The notes under the pieces: model-generated
Seen by the model: the letters and a program-made list of their open reading frames with translations, nothing else
Told to the model about the DNA's origin: nothing
The model's database searches: none
Shown: piece by piece, positions 60,850 to 64,000 of the stretch
Position numbering within the stretch: the first letter of the stretch is position 1
How the letters are laid out: each line of letters starts with the position of its first letter
Source of the DNA: Cubamyces lactineus
Lineage: Eukaryota > Basidiomycota > Agaricomycetes > Polyporales > Polyporaceae
Direction: 5' to 3'
Assembly: GCA_022376465.1 (NCBI GenBank)
Contig: JACDTU010000009.1
Coordinates: 1,116,001-1,180,000, forward strand
Length of the DNA: 64,000 bases
Program-made: the position numbers and the translations under genes

Positions 60850-63187
60850 ATGTACCGACCGCCGTCGCCCGTGTACGACGTCCCGGAGCTCCCGACGCTC
60901 CGCCGCGTCAAGCCCCTCCCGAAGCGCAGGCGTACCTCCGGTTCAGCCCTGCACGACCACCTAGACTCCGCCGCTATCCCCAGCAACGGAAACGGAAGCG
61001 GGGGCGGAGGCACAGGCACCCCCAACCCCGCTCCCAATAGCACAACCTCCACAGCTTCGGCTCGTGGGCAGCAGCAAGATTCGGACGGGCACATGGCAGC
61101 GCAAGACGGCGAGGACGGCTTGCATCCGTCGACTCCGAATTTGGATGGGCACGCCACCGCACCGCCGGACACGCTCACGGCGCAGATGGCGCTCCAGGCG
61201 TACTATATGCCTGTACTCGGCGGCGTGCGCGACCTCTTCAAGACCTCTCCGCCCGACTCCCGCGCGTCAACTCCGCTCGACCTGAGCAGCGCCCTCGCGG
61301 GGCTCGGCACGGGGCTCGGCACCGGTAACGGCTACGGCTATGGCTACTCTCACGGCTACGGCGACGGTGGCGGTGGCGGCGGAGGGATGTTTATGGACGG
61401 CCGAGACGGCGGGGACGACGACGAGAGCGGCGAGGGCGACTATGTGGACCATCTCCAACAGCCAGGGAACACGAAGAAGCGCAAGGTGCCGGCGAACATG
61501 TCCGGCTCGGCGCACGGGCACGATTCCGGCTCGACTGGCTCGGGGGCGGAGGACGAGCCTGCGGACCGCGCGATCCCGACTGGACGTGAACGCGATGTGG
61601 AGGGTGGTTCTACAGGTATCGGAGGCGGAGGCGGAGGGACGGGGACAAGTGGAGGGACGGGAGTCGGGTTAAGTCTCGCGGCACAAGCAGCTCTAGGACG
61701 GAGCGGTGGAGGATTAGGTGGCGGGCGGCGGGGACGACTGACCCGCGCGACGTACGCGGGGCTCCAGCACAAGGAGATGCTCCGAAGTCGTAAGCGGCAG
61801 CTCGCGGCCGTACTTGGCGCGCTTGCGCACGGAGATACACTTGCCCTCGACCAGGCGTTGTCGGCGAGCTACCCGTTTGTGCAGACGGGGATTGACTATC
61901 GCAGTGGAGCTCCGGTACGGGTGCGCCTGTCGCGCAGGCGGGAGGCGCGGCTTGCGCGTGCGTACAAGGCGTACAGGGAGGCCCTCGCTGTTGAGCAGCC
62001 TGGACATACCGAGTTGCCGGCGGATGCACAGGCGGAAGTGACTGAGGGGAAGAAGGACGCTGCTAAAACATCTCCATCTAAGCCAGGCAAGCAGAAACAG
62101 CAGAAATCACAAACACAACCAGCGCAGGGACGACTAGAACAAGAGCTATCACGGCCATCACCCTCAACGACGACAGCGATGCCTCTCAAGGTGCCCTCGA
62201 GCGAGTTCACCTTTGTGTGCCACAGCGCCAGTGAGTGCCCGTCCCTCGCCCGTCCTTACATTCTGACCGAGATGTCCTCACGCGCGCCGCGAAGCCTCGG
62301 ATCGCCTCGTCGCGACTAAGGAGGAGGTCGCGCAGCTCCACAGCCGCTTCGAGGAAGAACTCGCCCGGCAAGCCGCCAAAGCCGCCGAGGCCGCGAAGCA
62401 GGCCGCTGCCGCCGCCGCCGATAATCGCGGGCTCAACGGGCCCGTCGCGAAGCGCACCGACCGCACGAAGCAGGGCGCAGGCTCTGGGAAGGCTGCGGGC
62501 AGCGACAGCAAGGCGGACCCCACGCAGCCCGGCGGGGCTGGGACGGGCACTGGCACGAAGAGCGGGGGCAAGAGCGGGAAGAAGAAGAAGCGGTCCGCGC
62601 TCGCGAACGCGTCGAACCCGCACCACCTGCGCAACTACGTGCCGTCGCGCCTGCCGCACACGGGCCCGCCGAACGCCCAACAGGCCGCGCAGAACGCGCA
62701 GAACCTGCTCAGCCCGCCCCCGCTCCGCTTCCTCTCCGCCGAGATCCCGCCGCGGCGGCCGCGCAAGAAGGGCTCGGGCGCGGGGGCGGGGGCAGACGCG
62801 GGGGCGCCGGTTCCTGCCCCAGTCGCTCCTGCGACGACGCTGACGAACCCCGCGGAGGAGTGGATCTGCCCGTTCTGCGAGTACCAGCTGTTCTACGGAG
62901 ATGAGCAGAGCTACCACCGCGCGGTGCGAAACAGGAAGAAGATCCTGCGCCGGCGGAGGCGCGCGCGCGAGCGCGCCGCTGCGGCTGCGAGCGGGGTCGC
63001 GGCTGCTGCCCCTGCTCCTGCTCCTGCGGCGTCGACGGGGGGCGAGAAGGGGGAGCATGAGGACGCGGCGCTGGATGCGCCTGTTGCGGTGGCGAGGGAG
63101 CCGGCGCCGTCGCCCGGGAAGGCGGCGAAGTGGAAGGAGGGAGACAGAGGGGGCAGAGGAGGGGTGCAGGCCGCCGCGCATGCTTGA
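60850..63187 (+). CDS. probable nuclear protein with single CPFC motif, function unknown
   Basis: About 755 residues, two exons, not recognised. Starts MYRPPSPVYDVPELPTL (60850), followed by RRVKPLPKRRRTSG. Long Gly/Ser/Asp low-complexity stretches flank a classic nuclear signal KKRKV near residue 210. Ordered blocks: LTAQMALQAYYMPVLGGVRDL near 120, HKEMLRSRKRQLAAVLGALA near 310 followed by GDTLALDQALSASYPF, and RVRLSRRREARLARAYKAYREA. An intron at about 62230-62297 joins FVCHSA to TSDRLVATKEEVAQL, a coiled coil. Near the C terminus lies EWICPFCEYQLFYGDEQSYH followed by a very basic KKILRRRRRARERA. A Cys-x2-Cys with a later His could be half a zinc site. Nuclear and possibly DNA- or chromatin-associated; this is inferred from composition. 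Confidence 0.72.
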
Positions 63188-64000
63188 TCTCTCTTCGCGG
63201 TGCAGGTGCTCGTGGTGCTCGTTGGTTGTTGTTGCTGAGGCGGAGGCGGGAGGAGCTCGAGGTGTTCGCAAATGAACGGACAGACGGCGGTGCGGCGCGC
63301 ACGTACTACAGCCTAGTATGCATTGTAGAGCCATCATCGACATCGCACACACTGTACTCGCACAAGGATAGCGCATACCCCTGCACTGTGACCTAGGTCA
63401 GACATACAGTACATGCAATGCAACACGCAACATTATGCATTATGCTCCCCATCCGCGACGACGAGCGTGGCTAATGAATTCTCTAATCGCCAATATTGTA
63501 TCTACCGATCGCAATCTGCTCGAATGCGCCTCGAGGAGCAGGGATTTGCGTTGCGGATTGCCCATTTGAGGAGGGGCGAGATCGGTAGAGAGAATCTGAA
63601 TCTGGATGAGATACTGGATCCTCCTGCTTGTATGTATATATGGGCGCGTGAGCGAGCTGTGCCTCACGCAGTTCCACAACGTTTGAGGACGGGATGAGGA
63701 CGACGTCAGGACGGGGAGCAGCGCGCTCCCGCCTCGACTGGGGTGATGTTGCGGAGATTGCATCTGCCACATTACGCTCTCGGGCTCTCATCGCACGCTG
63801 CGCCCGAACGACTTTCGTGACATCTCCGTGCGCTCCTCCGTGTCGTATATGGGCAAAGTCGCCTCCCAGGCCGCGCGCAGCGGCGGTCGTGCCACCGTGA
63901 CCTAAGTATGTGCTAGCGTGCCGGGCTGTCAATGCTGATAGTGATATGGCTGATGGAAGGGCCGATGGGATGATGGGAAGAGATGGCCCATGGAAAGCGC
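63188..64000. other. right-end region without a recognised gene
   Basis: 813 bases after the last stop codon. Open frames on both strands (for example 63483-63932 minus) have no family signature. A gene extending beyond the window cannot be excluded. Confidence 0.4.

Noticed and set aside
62207..63376. 389-codon open frame antisense to the 60850 gene
   Set aside because: Arises from the GC-rich Ala/Arg/Gly codons of the sense gene; composition is almost all Arg, Leu and Pro.

Overview
The window is nuclear DNA from a filamentous basidiomycete fungus, most likely a wood-decaying Agaricomycete. The signs are many short GT-AG introns (about 50-70 bases) in nearly every gene, compact spacing, CT-rich leaders, and protein sets such as tandem aromatic-type aldehyde dehydrogenases, an MYND finger protein, a secreted sedolisin and a DUF1680 glycosidase. 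I see no bacterial, organellar, viral or CRISPR features and no intact transposon. The order is inferred from content only. All multi-exon models were spliced by eye, so outer coordinates are firmer than internal junctions.

Layout. 1-1211 (-): PQ-loop membrane protein, cut by the window edge. 2164-4261 (-): CUE-DUF1771-Smr endonuclease, divergent from PET117 (4529-4834 +). 5030-16280: array of four related aldehyde dehydrogenases, all on the minus strand (three intact, one decayed), interrupted by a plus-strand KAT14-type GNAT acetyltransferase (10909-12494). 18293-21217 (-): SIR2-class deacetylase. 21763-23778 (-): disordered Ser/Pro-rich protein, divergent from a plus-strand membrane-anchored amphipathic-helix protein (24046-27618). 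28323-29430 (-): HP1 (chromodomain plus chromoshadow). 29849-30576 (-): Y14/RBM8A. 31399-32146 (+): MYND protein. 34079-34708 (-): small acidic-tailed protein, divergent from a TFIIIC 90-kDa-type subunit (35295-38412 +).

38655-41049 (-): secreted tripeptidyl peptidase (S53). 43285-46710 (+): secreted DUF1680/GH127-like glycosidase. 47365-48593 (+): Sds3-like Rpd3 complex subunit. 49557-52362 (-): App1-type phosphatidate phosphatase. 53587-54599 (-): dienelactone hydrolase family. 55975-56875 (-): Sec72, divergent from the DED1 helicase (57270-59375 +). 60850-63187 (+): conserved-looking nuclear protein of unknown function.

Two themes stand out. One is degradation and detoxification: aromatic-aldehyde dehydrogenases, dienelactone hydrolase, secreted peptidase and arabinoside-type hydrolase. 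The other is gene silencing and chromatin: KAT14-like GNAT, SIR2, HP1 and Sds3-like, plus the TFIIIC subunit. I do not claim that either group is a co-regulated cluster. The most unusual items are a fungal KAT14-type acetyltransferase with a degenerate acetyl-CoA loop, a telomere-repeat motif upstream of SIR2, the decayed dehydrogenase copy, and a TM-anchored protein with proline-spaced helices.
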